Part shown: piece after piece, positions 42,604 to 51,989 of the stretch | Numbering within the stretch: position 1 is the first letter of the stretch | Layout of the letters: the number at the start of each line of letters is the position of its first letter | Assembly: GCF_965221945.1 (NCBI RefSeq) | Contig: NZ_OZ244925.1 | Location: forward strand, 2,914,001 to 2,978,000 | Direction of reading: 5' to 3' | Length of the DNA stretch: 64,000 bases | DNA from: Poriferisodalis sp965221945 | GTDB taxonomy: Bacteria; Actinomycetota; Acidimicrobiia; Acidimicrobiales; Poriferisodalaceae | Position numbers and translations under genes: made by a program | The notes under the pieces: model-generated | What the model saw: the letters and a program-made list of their open reading frames with translations, nothing else | What the model was told of the DNA's origin: nothing | The model's database searches: none

Positions 42604-43743
42604 GTGTCGGTGGATCAATTCGTTGACAATCCGGACTACACGCTGAGGTGGCCCCCTGACTTGTTCGCCCGCGAGGCGCATCGCTTGGTGACGAGGCCGA
42701 TTCACGTAAGCGAAGCCTCCAGATGGTCGAATGAGGCCGAGCATCTCCTGGATGAGGCCTTCACATCAGGTTCGGCCGCCCGCGACCTCCGTCGCATACT
42801 GAACGTTTCGGCTGCAATCCCGTGGCTGAGCCAGCTCGCAGATATCGCGCCGCGTCTGCTGCGAGAGGCCTCACCGCGTCCGTACTTCTCGCAGCGGCGC
42901 TCAATGCCCGACGAGGCGACTGCAGCTGCGCTGCCTGATGTCGTCCGGGGGATGCGTCGCATGATTCAAGGATTCCTCGACCAGCACTACTTCGCGTCGG
43001 GAATCGGCTTCGCATGTGTGGACGGCAACGGCGACTTCGGCAAATCGCCGACGGAGCATCTGAAGGAGAGGGTAGGCAAGCCGCAGCTGTGGGTCGATGA
43101 CGCTGCAGAGTGGGAAGATGACCACCCATGGGCGATACCGCCCGAAGACTGGTCCGTGGATGACTTATGCGACTTCGTCGAGGTATTCCACGACCTCGCC
43201 GCTCGTCCGACCTACGGCTGGCAGCACGACTTCAACGACTGCGGCTGGCATCCCAGCAGGTTCTCCAAGTCGGCAGGCCAAGCGCTCTATCAGTACAGGA
43301 TGAACAAGTTGCTTGACGAGATGCGCTTCCACTATCGGCTCGCAGACAGCGGTGAGGACACGGGACGCATGGTCCGCGCTATGTCTGACGGACTTGACGA
43401 CATCGTGACCGAGGTGCTCAACGAGGTCTCGCCGCACCAGGATCAAGTGGCTCACGCAGTCGCATTGTTCCGAAGACGAGACAGCACAGTTGAAGATCGC
43501 CGATCCGCAGTGGTGACCTTGTGCGGCATCTTGGAAGAACGCCGATCGCTCGCCAGGCAGACGATCCAGAAAAAGGACGACGCAGCCCTATTCGACATCG
43601 CCAACAACTTCCACCTGCGGCACCAGAACGCCAAACAATACAAGGACTACTCGCCCGAGTACCTGGAGTGGATTTTCTGCTGGTACCTATCGACCGTTCA
43701 GCTCGTCAATCGGCTGCTCTCAAGAGCGGCGGACGCGGGCTGA
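42604..43743 (+). CDS. hypothetical protein with HEPN-like C-terminus
   Basis: A 379-residue soluble protein from GTG 42604, with AAGGAG eight bases upstream. I do not recognise the N-terminal 250 residues. The C-terminal part has the shape of proteins in abortive-infection contexts: LCGILEERRSLARQTIQKKD, ALFDIANNFHLRHQN and YLEWIFCWYLSTVQLVN, where RHQN could be an RxxxxH-type HEPN RNase motif. It is the first gene right of the duplicated repeat and lies 135 bases before a GmrSD-type gene, which supports a defence role (inference). Confidence 0.6.
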   Translation: MSVDQFVDNPDYTLRWPPDLFAREAHRLVTRPIHVSEASRWSNEAEHLLDEAFTSGSAARDLRRILNVSAAIPWLSQLADIAPRLLREASPRPYFSQRRSMPDEATAAALPDVVRGMRRMIQGFLDQHYFASGIGFACVDGNGDFGKSPTEHLKERVGKPQLWVDDAAEWEDDHPWAIPPEDWSVDDLCDFVEVFHDLAARPTYGWQHDFNDCGWHPSRFSKSAGQALYQYRMNKLLDEMRFHYRLADSGEDTGRMVRAMSDGLDDIVTEVLNEVSPHQDQVAHAVALFRRRDSTVEDRRSAVVTLCGILEERRSLARQTIQKKDDAALFDIANNFHLRHQNAKQYKDYSPEYLEWIFCWYLSTVQLVNRLLSRAADAG

Positions 43744-43877
43744 GGTCGCTGAGCCTTACCGGGGCTCGCGCAGGCTGCTCGTAGTGGGTCCGGTCCTGGT
43801 GGCCTGATCGTCACGAGTGAGGCGATGTATAGATTGCTCTCTGGCTCGGCAACGGTCGACGGAGCTTGGGGTGTGCT

Positions 43878-45737
43878 GTGAGCGTCACGAAGTACGGCAT
43901 CGAGAAGGAGCCGTTGCGCGATCTCCTAGGTGAGGCCCGTGACGGCCAATCGCAGCTGCCGGACTTCCAGCGGGGATGGATTTGGGACGATGACCGTGTC
44001 CGGAGCCTGCTGGCGAGCATCTCGTTGGGGTTCCCGATCGGTGCGGTGATGATGTTGGAGACGGGCGGCGAGTCGGTTCGCTTTAAGCAGCGCCCCCTCG
44101 AAGGCGCTCCGCTGTCGCCGAAGAGGGATGCCAATCGTCTAGTGCTTGACGGGCAGCAGCGCCTCACCTCGCTCTTTCAGTCATTGTTTTTGGACCAGCC
44201 GGTGGAGACACGAGATCAGCGCGGCAAGTCGATCGGGCGCTGGTACTACATCGACATGCGGTCGGCGCTCGACCCGAGTGCCGACCGGGAAGAGACAATG
44301 GTGTCGCTGCCGCCTGATAGGCAGATCAAGAAGTTCGGACGGAACACCGTGGAGGACTATTCCACGCCCGAGCTGGAATACGAGGCGATGCTTTTCCCGC
44401 TGTCGAGAGTCTTCGACTCGATGGACTGGCGCCGTGGCTTCCAGCAGTACTGGAACTACGCCGAGGACAAGATCAGGCTGTGGGACGAGTTCGAGCAGAA
44501 CATCGTCAAGCGCTTCGAGCAATACCAAGTGCCGGTCATCGAGCTTGGCAAGGACACCCCCAAAGAAGCTGTCTGCCAGGTATTCGAGAAGGTCAACACC
44601 GGCGGTGTGACGCTCACCGTGTTCGAGCTGCTGACCGCAACATTCGCCGCCGACAATTTCGAGCTGCGCAAGGACTGGGCGCAACGGGAGCAAGCCATTC
44701 ACGCTCACTCGGTGCTGTCCGGTGTGTCGAACACAGACTTCGTCCAAGCCGTGACCCTGTTCGCGACACGAGCACGCAGGGAAGCCGCTCTTCGCGATCA
44801 CCCCGACAAGGAGCGAGCGCCTGGAATCGGGTGCCGACGCTCCGACATGCTGGCCCTACGACTCGAAGAGTACGAGCGGTGGGCCGATCCGCTAGTCAAC
44901 GGATTCAAGACAGCGGCCCGGTTCTTGCACTCGCAGCATCTGTACGACGAGCGGTTCCTGCCCTACGGCAGCCAGTTGATCCCGCTGGCCACGATCCTCA
45001 CAGTCCTGGGCCGTGATTGGGAGTCGCATCGTGCGAGGACCAAGCTGGCGCAGTGGTACTGGTGCGGCGTCCTCGGCGAACTGTACGGGGGCTCAACCGA
45101 GACTCGATTCTCTCGCGACCTGCCCGAAGTACTGACTTGGATTCGCGGCGACGGACCCGAGCCTCGCACCGTCTACGACTCGCAGTTCGCTGCCAGCCGA
45201 CTGCTCACGCTGCGCACACGACGAAGCGCTGCGTACAAGGGCATCTACGCCCTGCTGCTGCGCGAAGGCGCACGAGACTGGAAGACAGGCGAGGAATCCT
45301 CGATAGCGGGCTACTTCGACGCGAGCATCGACATCCACCACGTATTCCCCCAACGGTGGTGCAAGGACCGAGGGATCGAGCCGGCACGCTGCGACTCGAT
45401 CGTCAACAAGACACCACTCGCAGCAAGAACCAATCGCAGCATCGGTGGCGCGGCTCCCAGCGAATATCTAGACAAGATCACCCAAGGCGAGGTGCCAAGA
45501 GGAACTCTGGCCGAATACCTGCAGTCGCACCTGATCACCCCCGAGCATCTGTGGGCAGACGACTTCGACAACTACTTCAAGACACGGCAGAGAGCGCTTT
45601 TGCGCCAGATCGCGACCGTGATGGGCAAACAACCCTCAGACCCGAGTTTGACGGGTGTTTTGCGTTTTGGCAGGTCAGTGGGGGCGCGCGGGTTGGTGTT
45701 TCCACTACATCGGTTCTGGGGAGGGGGTACGCGTTAG
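43878..45737 (+). CDS. DUF262/DUF1524 (GmrSD-type) restriction-like protein, C-terminus altered by an IS
   Basis: A 619-residue protein from GTG 43878. The N-terminal DUF262 (GmrS-like, nucleotide-binding) domain contains QLPDFQRGWIWDD, FPIGAVMML and NRLVLDGQQRLTSLFQ with the DGQQR motif. The C-terminal DUF1524 (HNH-type) region contains SIDIHHVFPQRWC and NKTPLAARTNRSIGG. GmrSD-type enzymes cut modified phage DNA. After MGKQPSDPS the frame enters the left end of the IS1634-family element, so the last 30 or so residues are IS-derived; the original tail lies at 47588-47701. All catalytic motifs are upstream of the insertion, so activity may persist. Confidence 0.85.
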   Translation: MSVTKYGIEKEPLRDLLGEARDGQSQLPDFQRGWIWDDDRVRSLLASISLGFPIGAVMMLETGGESVRFKQRPLEGAPLSPKRDANRLVLDGQQRLTSLFQSLFLDQPVETRDQRGKSIGRWYYIDMRSALDPSADREETMVSLPPDRQIKKFGRNTVEDYSTPELEYEAMLFPLSRVFDSMDWRRGFQQYWNYAEDKIRLWDEFEQNIVKRFEQYQVPVIELGKDTPKEAVCQVFEKVNTGGVTLTVFELLTATFAADNFELRKDWAQREQAIHAHSVLSGVSNTDFVQAVTLFATRARREAALRDHPDKERAPGIGCRRSDMLALRLEEYERWADPLVNGFKTAARFLHSQHLYDERFLPYGSQLIPLATILTVLGRDWESHRARTKLAQWYWCGVLGELYGGSTETRFSRDLPEVLTWIRGDGPEPRTVYDSQFAASRLLTLRTRRSAAYKGIYALLLREGARDWKTGEESSIAGYFDASIDIHHVFPQRWCKDRGIEPARCDSIVNKTPLAARTNRSIGGAAPSEYLDKITQGEVPRGTLAEYLQSHLITPEHLWADDFDNYFKTRQRALLRQIATVMGKQPSDPSLTGVLRFGRSVGARGLVFPLHRFWGGGTR

Positions 45738-47587
45738 TGGATGCGGGCTTTGTCCCAGGTGCGTGTGGGGGTGTGGGTGGCGGCGAGGATCTGGTTTTGG
45801 AGGGGGCTGCGGCGGGTGGTGAGGGTGATGTGCTTGTCGTGGGCGGTGAGGCGGACTTGGCGTATGCGGTCGAGTTCTCGCAGGGCTCGGGCGGCGGTGA
45901 GGTGCTGGTCGGGCTGGTCGGGGTCGGCGATGTGGGCTGTTTGGAGGTCGCGTGAGATGAGGGTCTCGGCCAAAGCGGCGTAGACGCACACGGCGATGTG
46001 GCCGCGGACGCGTTTTTCGGTCCAGTGCCGTATGGGGCGCAGCCGCAGGAAGTCCTTGAGGGTCCGGAACCGGTCTTCGACGTCGGCGAGCTGACGGTAG
46101 GCGGCGACGACGCGTGCGGTGGGGGCCTGTTGGGCGTCAAGGCTGGTGGTGAGCACGTAGCGGCCGGCGAGGAGTCTCTCGTAGGCGTGAGCGTGTTCGT
46201 CGTAGTGGTAGACGAACCGGCCGGGCGCGATCTCGAGGTCGAACAGGGCGGCGACGCCGCTGGGCCCCAGGACGCGCTGCGCGGCGCGTCCGATCAGGGC
46301 GGGGTCTGCGAGCCGTCCGGCCCGGACTCTGTGTTCGAGGGCGACCAGGCCGGCTTCGGCGCGGGCGACGAGCTCGGCTGTGCGCCGCGTGTCGCGTCGG
46401 GCGCGGGCGTCGGACTCCACGACTATGGCTCGGGTGCCGTCGGCGAGGACGGCCTCGGCGGCGCGGCACCGACAGGCGGCCACGTCGGTCCAGGCGGTGT
46501 CGGCGCCGATGGTCTCGAGGGCTTCGCGGCAGGCCTTGTCGCGGTGCAGGCGGGTGGCGAGCACGTGGTCGCAGCCGGCGTCGGCGACCGCGGCGACGTT
46601 GCCCGCCGAGACCAGGCCCCGGTCCGCGACCACGCAGATCCTCCCGACCGCGAACCGCTCGGTGAGGTCGGCGAGCACGCCGGGCAGCGTGGACGCGTCG
46701 TTGGTGTTCCCGGCGAACACGTGGTGCGCGATCGGGACGCCGTCGCCGGTGCACAGCAGCCCGATCACGACCTGGGGCCGGTCCGGGCGCCGGTCGCGCG
46801 AATAGCCGAACGCCTTGGACCCGAACCGCTCCGAGGGACCCGTGGAGCCCTCCAGATAGGTCGAGGTCAGGTCATAGCACACGAACCGCAGGTCCAGGCT
46901 GGTCAGGTCGCACAGCCGACCGAACAGGAACTCCTCGGTCGAGTCCTTGACGTCCGCGACGGCGTCCAGCGCCCGGTAGTACTGCGCCGGCGACGGAGCG
47001 GACCACCCCTCGGGCATGACCACGTCGGCTGCGGCCCACTCGGGCAGCCGCCGCTTCGAGCACGGCGCGACCAGCCGGTTCGCCGTCATCGCGAACACCG
47101 CGTCGCCCAGCCGGTCGGCGCCGCGCGCCGATCCCGCCTCGGCGAACCAGCCGCCCAGGCCCAGCCGCTCCCACACCGCCGCCGCGCACGCCACCCCGCC
47201 CGCCGCGGGCGCCCCCTCGGCCTCCACCGCCCCAGGATCGACGCGTTCGCGTTCCAGATGGGCCTCCAAGGCTGCGACGATGCGCTCGAGCTGGCCCGAG
47301 CGTCGCAGCGCTGAGGCCTCGCCCAGCCGCAGCAGCGTGCGGTGCCCGACCTTCGCGCCGTCGCGCACCGACTCCACCAAAGACAGATACTCATACGTCT
47401 TGTCGCCCCTGCGCCGCCTCGTCGTCTTCACGAACACCCCAGCAGCATAACACCCACCACTCCCGCCAAGCTGCAAATGTCGCCCCTACAAAACCATCAC
47501 GGAACAACCTCGCCGCACCCAAACCCGCAGGTCACAAACCCGACACCCGCCCAACACGCACCCCAACCCGTCAAATTCGGGTCAGAC
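45637..47587 (-). mobile_element. IS1634-family element inserted in the GmrSD-type gene
   Basis: The ends match as inverted repeats: TCAGACCCGAGTTTGACGGG on the left, and on the right the reverse complement TCTGACCCGAATTTGACGGG. One large transposase gene lies inside. Target duplication is unclear by eye. The right flank continues the interrupted gene's reading frame. Confidence 0.75.
45734..47437 (-). CDS. IS1634-family (IS4-superfamily) transposase
   Basis: About 567 residues from the GTG at 47437 (VFVKTTRRRRGDKTYEYLSL). It shows the family pattern: DLTSTYLEGS, FGYSRDRRPDRPQVVIGLL, HHVFAGNTNDASTL, RICVVADRGLVSAGN (catalytic Asp), FVYHYDEHAHAYE and the C-terminal YRQLADVEDRFRTLKDFLRL with the catalytic Glu, then RPIRHWTEKRVRGHI. 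The frame is intact and full length. Confidence 0.9.
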   Translation of the reverse strand: MFVKTTRRRRGDKTYEYLSLVESVRDGAKVGHRTLLRLGEASALRRSGQLERIVAALEAHLERERVDPGAVEAEGAPAAGGVACAAAVWERLGLGGWFAEAGSARGADRLGDAVFAMTANRLVAPCSKRRLPEWAAADVVMPEGWSAPSPAQYYRALDAVADVKDSTEEFLFGRLCDLTSLDLRFVCYDLTSTYLEGSTGPSERFGSKAFGYSRDRRPDRPQVVIGLLCTGDGVPIAHHVFAGNTNDASTLPGVLADLTERFAVGRICVVADRGLVSAGNVAAVADAGCDHVLATRLHRDKACREALETIGADTAWTDVAACRCRAAEAVLADGTRAIVVESDARARRDTRRTAELVARAEAGLVALEHRVRAGRLADPALIGRAAQRVLGPSGVAALFDLEIAPGRFVYHYDEHAHAYERLLAGRYVLTTSLDAQQAPTARVVAAYRQLADVEDRFRTLKDFLRLRPIRHWTEKRVRGHIAVCVYAALAETLISRDLQTAHIADPDQPDQHLTAARALRELDRIRQVRLTAHDKHITLTTRRSPLQNQILAATHTPTRTWDKARIH

Positions 47588-47701
47588 GACCCAGAAGAAC
47601 CCGACGAGGCACCCGCCGACTACGAACTGTTACAGACAGACAGCCTGGCCGCGTATCCATTCGACGAAGCGTCGCCCGCGCCCGTCGGGACTGCGCTGTG
47701 A
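47588..47701 (+). pseudogene. displaced C-terminal tail of the GmrSD-type gene
   Basis: Directly right of the IS an open frame reads DDPEEPDEAPADYELLQTDS, then LAAYPFDEASPAP and a stop at 47701. Its acidic character and position make it the tail that followed MGKQPS before the insertion. It has no start codon of its own. Confidence 0.5.
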
Positions 47702-47735
47702 AGTCAGTATCACCGGTGGGGCAAGTCGTATCGCG

Positions 47736-50726
47736 TCACGTGGGGAAACGCTCAGGACGAGATGATGAGCGGGCCGCTTGACGCGTCACTCTGCAAGAAC
47801 GGGTCCACATGGGGCACATCGTCATCCCAGTATCCATACCTAGCTGCAAGAAACTTGGCCCTTCGCGTTTTGGTGGGATGACGGCGGGTTGAGGGTCCGT
47901 TTGTAGGGGTCGAGGCCCTGCTGGGATCGGTGTTTGCGACGCCTCCTTCATTCGTTCCGCCGAAGGCGGCATAGGCCCTGACGATGCCAATCGGTAGTTC
48001 AGCGCGATGTTCATGGCTGCCGTCAGGATGTGCCAGTCGAGCCATCCCTCGCTTCGAAGCCGTGCCACGACCAGTAGGAATTGCCGCGTAGCGAGCAGTC
48101 TTGTGAGTGTAATTCGTAGGCTTTGAGGAACAGTCCTATAGCGGTAGTGCAATAGTTCGTTCGCGGTGTCCTTTGAGTAAGTTGGGCTGGGGCTATCTTG
48201 CCATCGAAGCTCTTCATGTTCGCTGAGTGTCCCCTCTAGGGAGTTCCAAGGCATTTCCACTGTCCTCCGGTCGAACCCGTTCCGCTGCTCGACCGCAAAT
48301 GTGTCGACGAATTGTTCGAGCTGAACTGCCGTCATGAGCCGGTTCCCAAGTCCTCGCTGGAATCCTCGATCCATTGCGGAAGAAAGGTCGTCTCCTGGCA
48401 GCAGCGAGGCCTCGCGCAGAATGACAAAGAGCGCTCCAAGGAGATCAGCGTGCACCTCTTCCAGGTCAGGACTGCTTTGCGCTCCTGTCGGTGCCAGCCG
48501 CACCACCCATTCACGACCGTCATTGCTGGGCCGAGCCTCGATGCGCTCTGGCGCCGCAGGTGCATGCTGTTGCCGCACTTCGATTCGAACGGTGATTGCA
48601 GTTGGAACTAGGCAGAGGTCTTCATGAGCCAGTGCTGCGAGCATCGCTTGGACGCCGGCGGCGAATCTCTCGGCGATCAGGACCGTCTCGTCGTCGTTGT
48701 CGGTCAACAAGGTCCAGGAAGTTCCGAGCGCCGCAAAACGAATACACTTGGTGTCGCCCGTATCTGAGAAGGGCCGATTGCTGAGTTCGCCTTCGCCGAA
48801 CGACTGCAATGAATCGGCCAGGCGCTCGGGCCGATCATCAACCAATTCGCTGATGAGGTCCAACACGCCGCTTCGCTCCACAAGCGACTCAATTTCAGAG
48901 GCCAGTTCCGGACTTGTGTGCCTCGCGCAGAGCAGAATGTAGCCAAGGTGCAGCATCGCCTCTTGGACCATCGTGTCCTCGTCGAGGTTGACTCCCCCTC
49001 TGCCGACTTCATGCTGAGCCACGAGCGCCAGGTCATACAGTTCGGCCGCACTGCACCATGCCCCCGAAAGGAACTCGCAGCTGGCGGCGAATAACAGTCC
49101 GCGGGGCGCAAGGTCCACCAGACCCCCATCGGAATCGTTCGCCGCCGTGACAGCCGCCGCAAGCGCATACGCCTTCGCCACTTCATACAAACGCAGCTCA
49201 CGGTACAGCTGAGCAATCATGAGGGAAGCGAGAACGGACCCGCGCAGGGTGTCCCCAGACCACCATTCGACTTGGGCACGGTGCAGTTCCTCCAAAGCCA
49301 AGAGGACTTGATTGTCGGCCATGAGCGCCATAGCCCGGTCGCGAGCGCGCTCCGCGACAATGCTCTTGCCTCCGCGAGCACCAGTCTCAATGTCGATTCG
49401 CTCCAGCAGTTCACGCCATTCAGCTTGAATGCTCCAAAGAGGCATGTGGAATTGAACGATGAGCGCAAGCGTGTGCAGCGGGAACAGCGGCGCTTCTCCA
49501 AGGCGGTCCATCAGCTCCGTGAAGGCCGACAGAGCCCGAACCGGATCGCGATACTCGTACTCGCGAGTCAAGGTGGACTCGATCAGTGCCCACGGCGGGG
49601 CATCGATCTCGGCAGGGCTGGACCCAGGTTCGGGCAGATCGTCCTCGCTCAAGACCGGATGCAGCCCAAGAAATCCAAGTGCCGACAACAATGCAGCTCG
49701 CCTATGCGGCGTTTCGTTGAGGACGAGTTCCTCGATGCGTTCCGCGAGCGCGCCGCTCCAGCGGTCGAGATCGTCGGAACGGATCGTTGTGACACCGCGC
49801 AGTGCTGCCCCGCACGCGTACATCAAGAGCGTGCACGCATCGTCAAGACGAGCTGGCTCGGTCTCCGTCAGCGAGCCGTCTAGGTAGGTCCGGGCTACAT
49901 CGTCGACGAGACGCATTTCCCCCGTCCCTCGCAGCGTTGCGACAATCAGCTCGTAGCGCGCACGCTGCTGGGTTTCGGCTGACAAGTCAGGGCGAGCAAG
50001 CAATTCCCGCATGAGTCCCAGCCAGAAGGGCAGGTCATTGCGTGCAGCTTCGCTGTAGACCGATTCCCTCAGCCCCGCCTTCAGGTCCAGGAAGACAGCA
50101 AGCGTGGCATCCTCGACGCGCTGTTCTCGCCACAGGCCTCGGCGCTCTAGGTAAGTCTCTGGGAGGTCTCCGTCGTCAGGCGGGGCGTCTGGTCGGAGTT
50201 CGGCGGGAAGGGCCAAGTACTGCTCTGCAATCCAGAATCCTTCGGATCGGGCGAGCAGTCCTGCGATCGACTCAATGTCGTGGAACTCAAGTCGGATGCC
50301 GTGAGCCTCCTGCACCTCGTCCACGAGTGCGTGCCGACGGCCTATGGGCACCGGATTCAAGGTGAACGCGCGGACTTCGTGAACTGGATGTCCGGAATCA
50401 CAGACCTTGTCGATGTCGCTTCTGACCTTGGCGACAAGACCGTCGGCTTGTGTGGTGCAGACGAAGGCGACGGTTCCCTCGCTGACCAGTCCCAGGAACG
50501 CCCCGTGCGGGCCAAGCTCTGTGGCTAGGTAGCTGCGGAAGGTCTCGAAGTCTCGCCCCTGGTCGCCGCCTGCGGAGACCGATCCGGTGGCGGGCAGCAC
50601 ATTGGAGCAGATGAACTGCTGAGTCAGATGCCGGCATATGTGCTCGAACTGATGCTGTGCGTTCTCAGCAGGAATCTGGGCTAAAGCGAACTTGATCTGC
50701 GCCGCAAGCTGAGCGGGGTTAGCCAT
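47736..50726 (-). CDS. large protein with PD-(D/E)XK-like N-terminus and helical repeats
   Basis: A 996-residue soluble protein. Residues about 25-110 resemble a Mrr-type restriction fold: SAGGDQGRDFETF supplies the acidic residue, and VAFVCTTQADGLVAKVRSDI the second strand, with Thr-Gln where Mrr-like proteins have (E/Q)xK. From about residue 190 onwards it is almost all helical, TPR-like (for instance EELHRAQVEWWSGDTLRGSV and AMLHLGYILLCARHTSPE). The downstream partner of a HEPN-like gene (30-base gap), it may be the sensor/effector of a two-gene defence system (inference). The last 40 residues are basic and unusual. It converges with the displaced tail at 47701. Confidence 0.65.
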   Translation of the reverse strand: MANPAQLAAQIKFALAQIPAENAQHQFEHICRHLTQQFICSNVLPATGSVSAGGDQGRDFETFRSYLATELGPHGAFLGLVSEGTVAFVCTTQADGLVAKVRSDIDKVCDSGHPVHEVRAFTLNPVPIGRRHALVDEVQEAHGIRLEFHDIESIAGLLARSEGFWIAEQYLALPAELRPDAPPDDGDLPETYLERRGLWREQRVEDATLAVFLDLKAGLRESVYSEAARNDLPFWLGLMRELLARPDLSAETQQRARYELIVATLRGTGEMRLVDDVARTYLDGSLTETEPARLDDACTLLMYACGAALRGVTTIRSDDLDRWSGALAERIEELVLNETPHRRAALLSALGFLGLHPVLSEDDLPEPGSSPAEIDAPPWALIESTLTREYEYRDPVRALSAFTELMDRLGEAPLFPLHTLALIVQFHMPLWSIQAEWRELLERIDIETGARGGKSIVAERARDRAMALMADNQVLLALEELHRAQVEWWSGDTLRGSVLASLMIAQLYRELRLYEVAKAYALAAAVTAANDSDGGLVDLAPRGLLFAASCEFLSGAWCSAAELYDLALVAQHEVGRGGVNLDEDTMVQEAMLHLGYILLCARHTSPELASEIESLVERSGVLDLISELVDDRPERLADSLQSFGEGELSNRPFSDTGDTKCIRFAALGTSWTLLTDNDDETVLIAERFAAGVQAMLAALAHEDLCLVPTAITVRIEVRQQHAPAAPERIEARPSNDGREWVVRLAPTGAQSSPDLEEVHADLLGALFVILREASLLPGDDLSSAMDRGFQRGLGNRLMTAVQLEQFVDTFAVEQRNGFDRRTVEMPWNSLEGTLSEHEELRWQDSPSPTYSKDTANELLHYRYRTVPQSLRITLTRLLATRQFLLVVARLRSEGWLDWHILTAAMNIALNYRLASSGPMPPSAERMKEASQTPIPAGPRPLQTDPQPAVIPPKREGPSFLQLGMDTGMTMCPMWTRSCRVTRQAARSSSRPERFPT

Positions 50727-50756
50727 CGCGATCCCCGCCCAGCGCGATCCCGGTCG

Positions 50757-51671
50757 TCATCGTTGCCAATTTGGCAGGCTGCTGGGCGTCCAGCGAAACT
50801 GCGCGACCTGGGGGTCCCATGCGAGGTCGCGGTCGCGCTGTCGAGCGCGCACGATGAGGTGCTTCTCGTCGGGTCCAGCAGAATCGTCCGCAAGCTGACC
50901 GAAGGCGGTGGCGGCCATCGCTGCGAGTTCTGGGCGAAGTCGATCCGGCGCTTGAACTTCGTCAATGGCTTCGCGGTTGGCTTTGACGAGCAATTCCACC
51001 CACGCAGCCAGCAGGCTCCGGTCCTTGTGGATCGCCCACTGGTTCAGATCGTTAGTGAAACCGTCGTAGGGGTCGACCGACGGGAGTATGTCGCCGAGCT
51101 TGAAGTCGAGTCGTACGCTCAGCCTGAAGCAGTCGTCGGTGTCTGCGAATGCCCTCTTCTTGATGCGACAGCAGATCGCGTACCACACCTCGCACATTGT
51201 CCACGGGTTCGTCTTGGGTATCTGAACGCTCATGTCGAGCAGGGCGTATCGCCACGCGATTGACCCCACCTGGGGGTCGCTGTCGTTCAGCTGAGCGATG
51301 AACTCCTTCGCGGTGCTGAAGCCCAGGTCCAGCAGCTCGTGCTCGTACAGGCTCCAGTGCTCCCCGAAATGCAGCTCGATGTGGGTCTGGTCGTCCGGGT
51401 CCAACGCGCCGTAGAGCTTCTCCAAGTCATGCCCGTACTGGACGCGCAGCTCTTCGAGTGTGGGCGTCGGGGCTGCAGAAGCCTGCAGCAGCATCTTGAG
51501 GGCCTGCTCGATCCCGTTGTACGCGGCGGTGACGAGCGGCCACGCCTCGGCTGCCTCGTGGTCTCCGGAGTAGTCGGACTGCACGGGGTTCTCGACAACG
51601 AGCTTGCGAGTCGCCCTGCATGCGGTGATCATCCTGTGGAAGGCGAGGAGGTCGACGGTCACAGCGGGCAC
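50757..51671 (-). CDS. HEPN-like protein, partner of the nuclease-like gene
   Basis: A 304-residue protein from GTG 51671. Residues about 45-110 fit a HEPN helix bundle (AYNGIEQALKMLLQASAAPT, then QYGHDLEKLYGALD, the GHDL motif common in such domains). The canonical RNase motif RxxxxH is not clear, so it may be a non-catalytic HEPN domain. The middle contains DMSVQIPKTNPWTMCEVWYA. It is the first gene of a two-gene operon with the 996-residue protein and is divergent from the membrane-anchored protein. Confidence 0.65.
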   Translation of the reverse strand: MPAVTVDLLAFHRMITACRATRKLVVENPVQSDYSGDHEAAEAWPLVTAAYNGIEQALKMLLQASAAPTPTLEELRVQYGHDLEKLYGALDPDDQTHIELHFGEHWSLYEHELLDLGFSTAKEFIAQLNDSDPQVGSIAWRYALLDMSVQIPKTNPWTMCEVWYAICCRIKKRAFADTDDCFRLSVRLDFKLGDILPSVDPYDGFTNDLNQWAIHKDRSLLAAWVELLVKANREAIDEVQAPDRLRPELAAMAATAFGQLADDSAGPDEKHLIVRARQRDRDLAWDPQVAQFRWTPSSLPNWQR

Positions 51672-51989
51672 CGTACCTGGACGGCCAGCGAGCAGTGCCT
51701 CGATTTGGTCCCGAGATCCCTTTCGTCGCTACACGGCTCCGCTGATCGTCGGCCTGACATGGTGGGAGCACGCAGCGGGCTTAGATCACCTCAGTTCATT
51801 TGCCTCTCAGGACGGCATCAGATACCAGCATCTGATCGAGCGCCTCGCAGGCCCTGCGTATCGCTCAGCATCCAGTGCGAAGCCGAGAATCCTGACACCC
51901 GAAAATGCGACGCCGAATTCTCATCTGTTGTGGCAGATTCGCGATCTCATGATGTGCAGGAATCCGGAACGGCGTCACCCGCAGGCAAG
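51672..51989. other. intergenic region between divergent genes
   Basis: 318 bases containing the presumed promoters of the HEPN operon (minus) and the membrane-anchored protein (plus). No further gene or RNA is seen. Confidence 0.35.

Noticed and set aside
51339..51989. N-terminal extension of the membrane-anchored protein frame
   Set aside because: The first 217 codons are largely antisense to the HEPN-like gene, which is supported by its own domain pattern; the ATG at 51990 is the better start.
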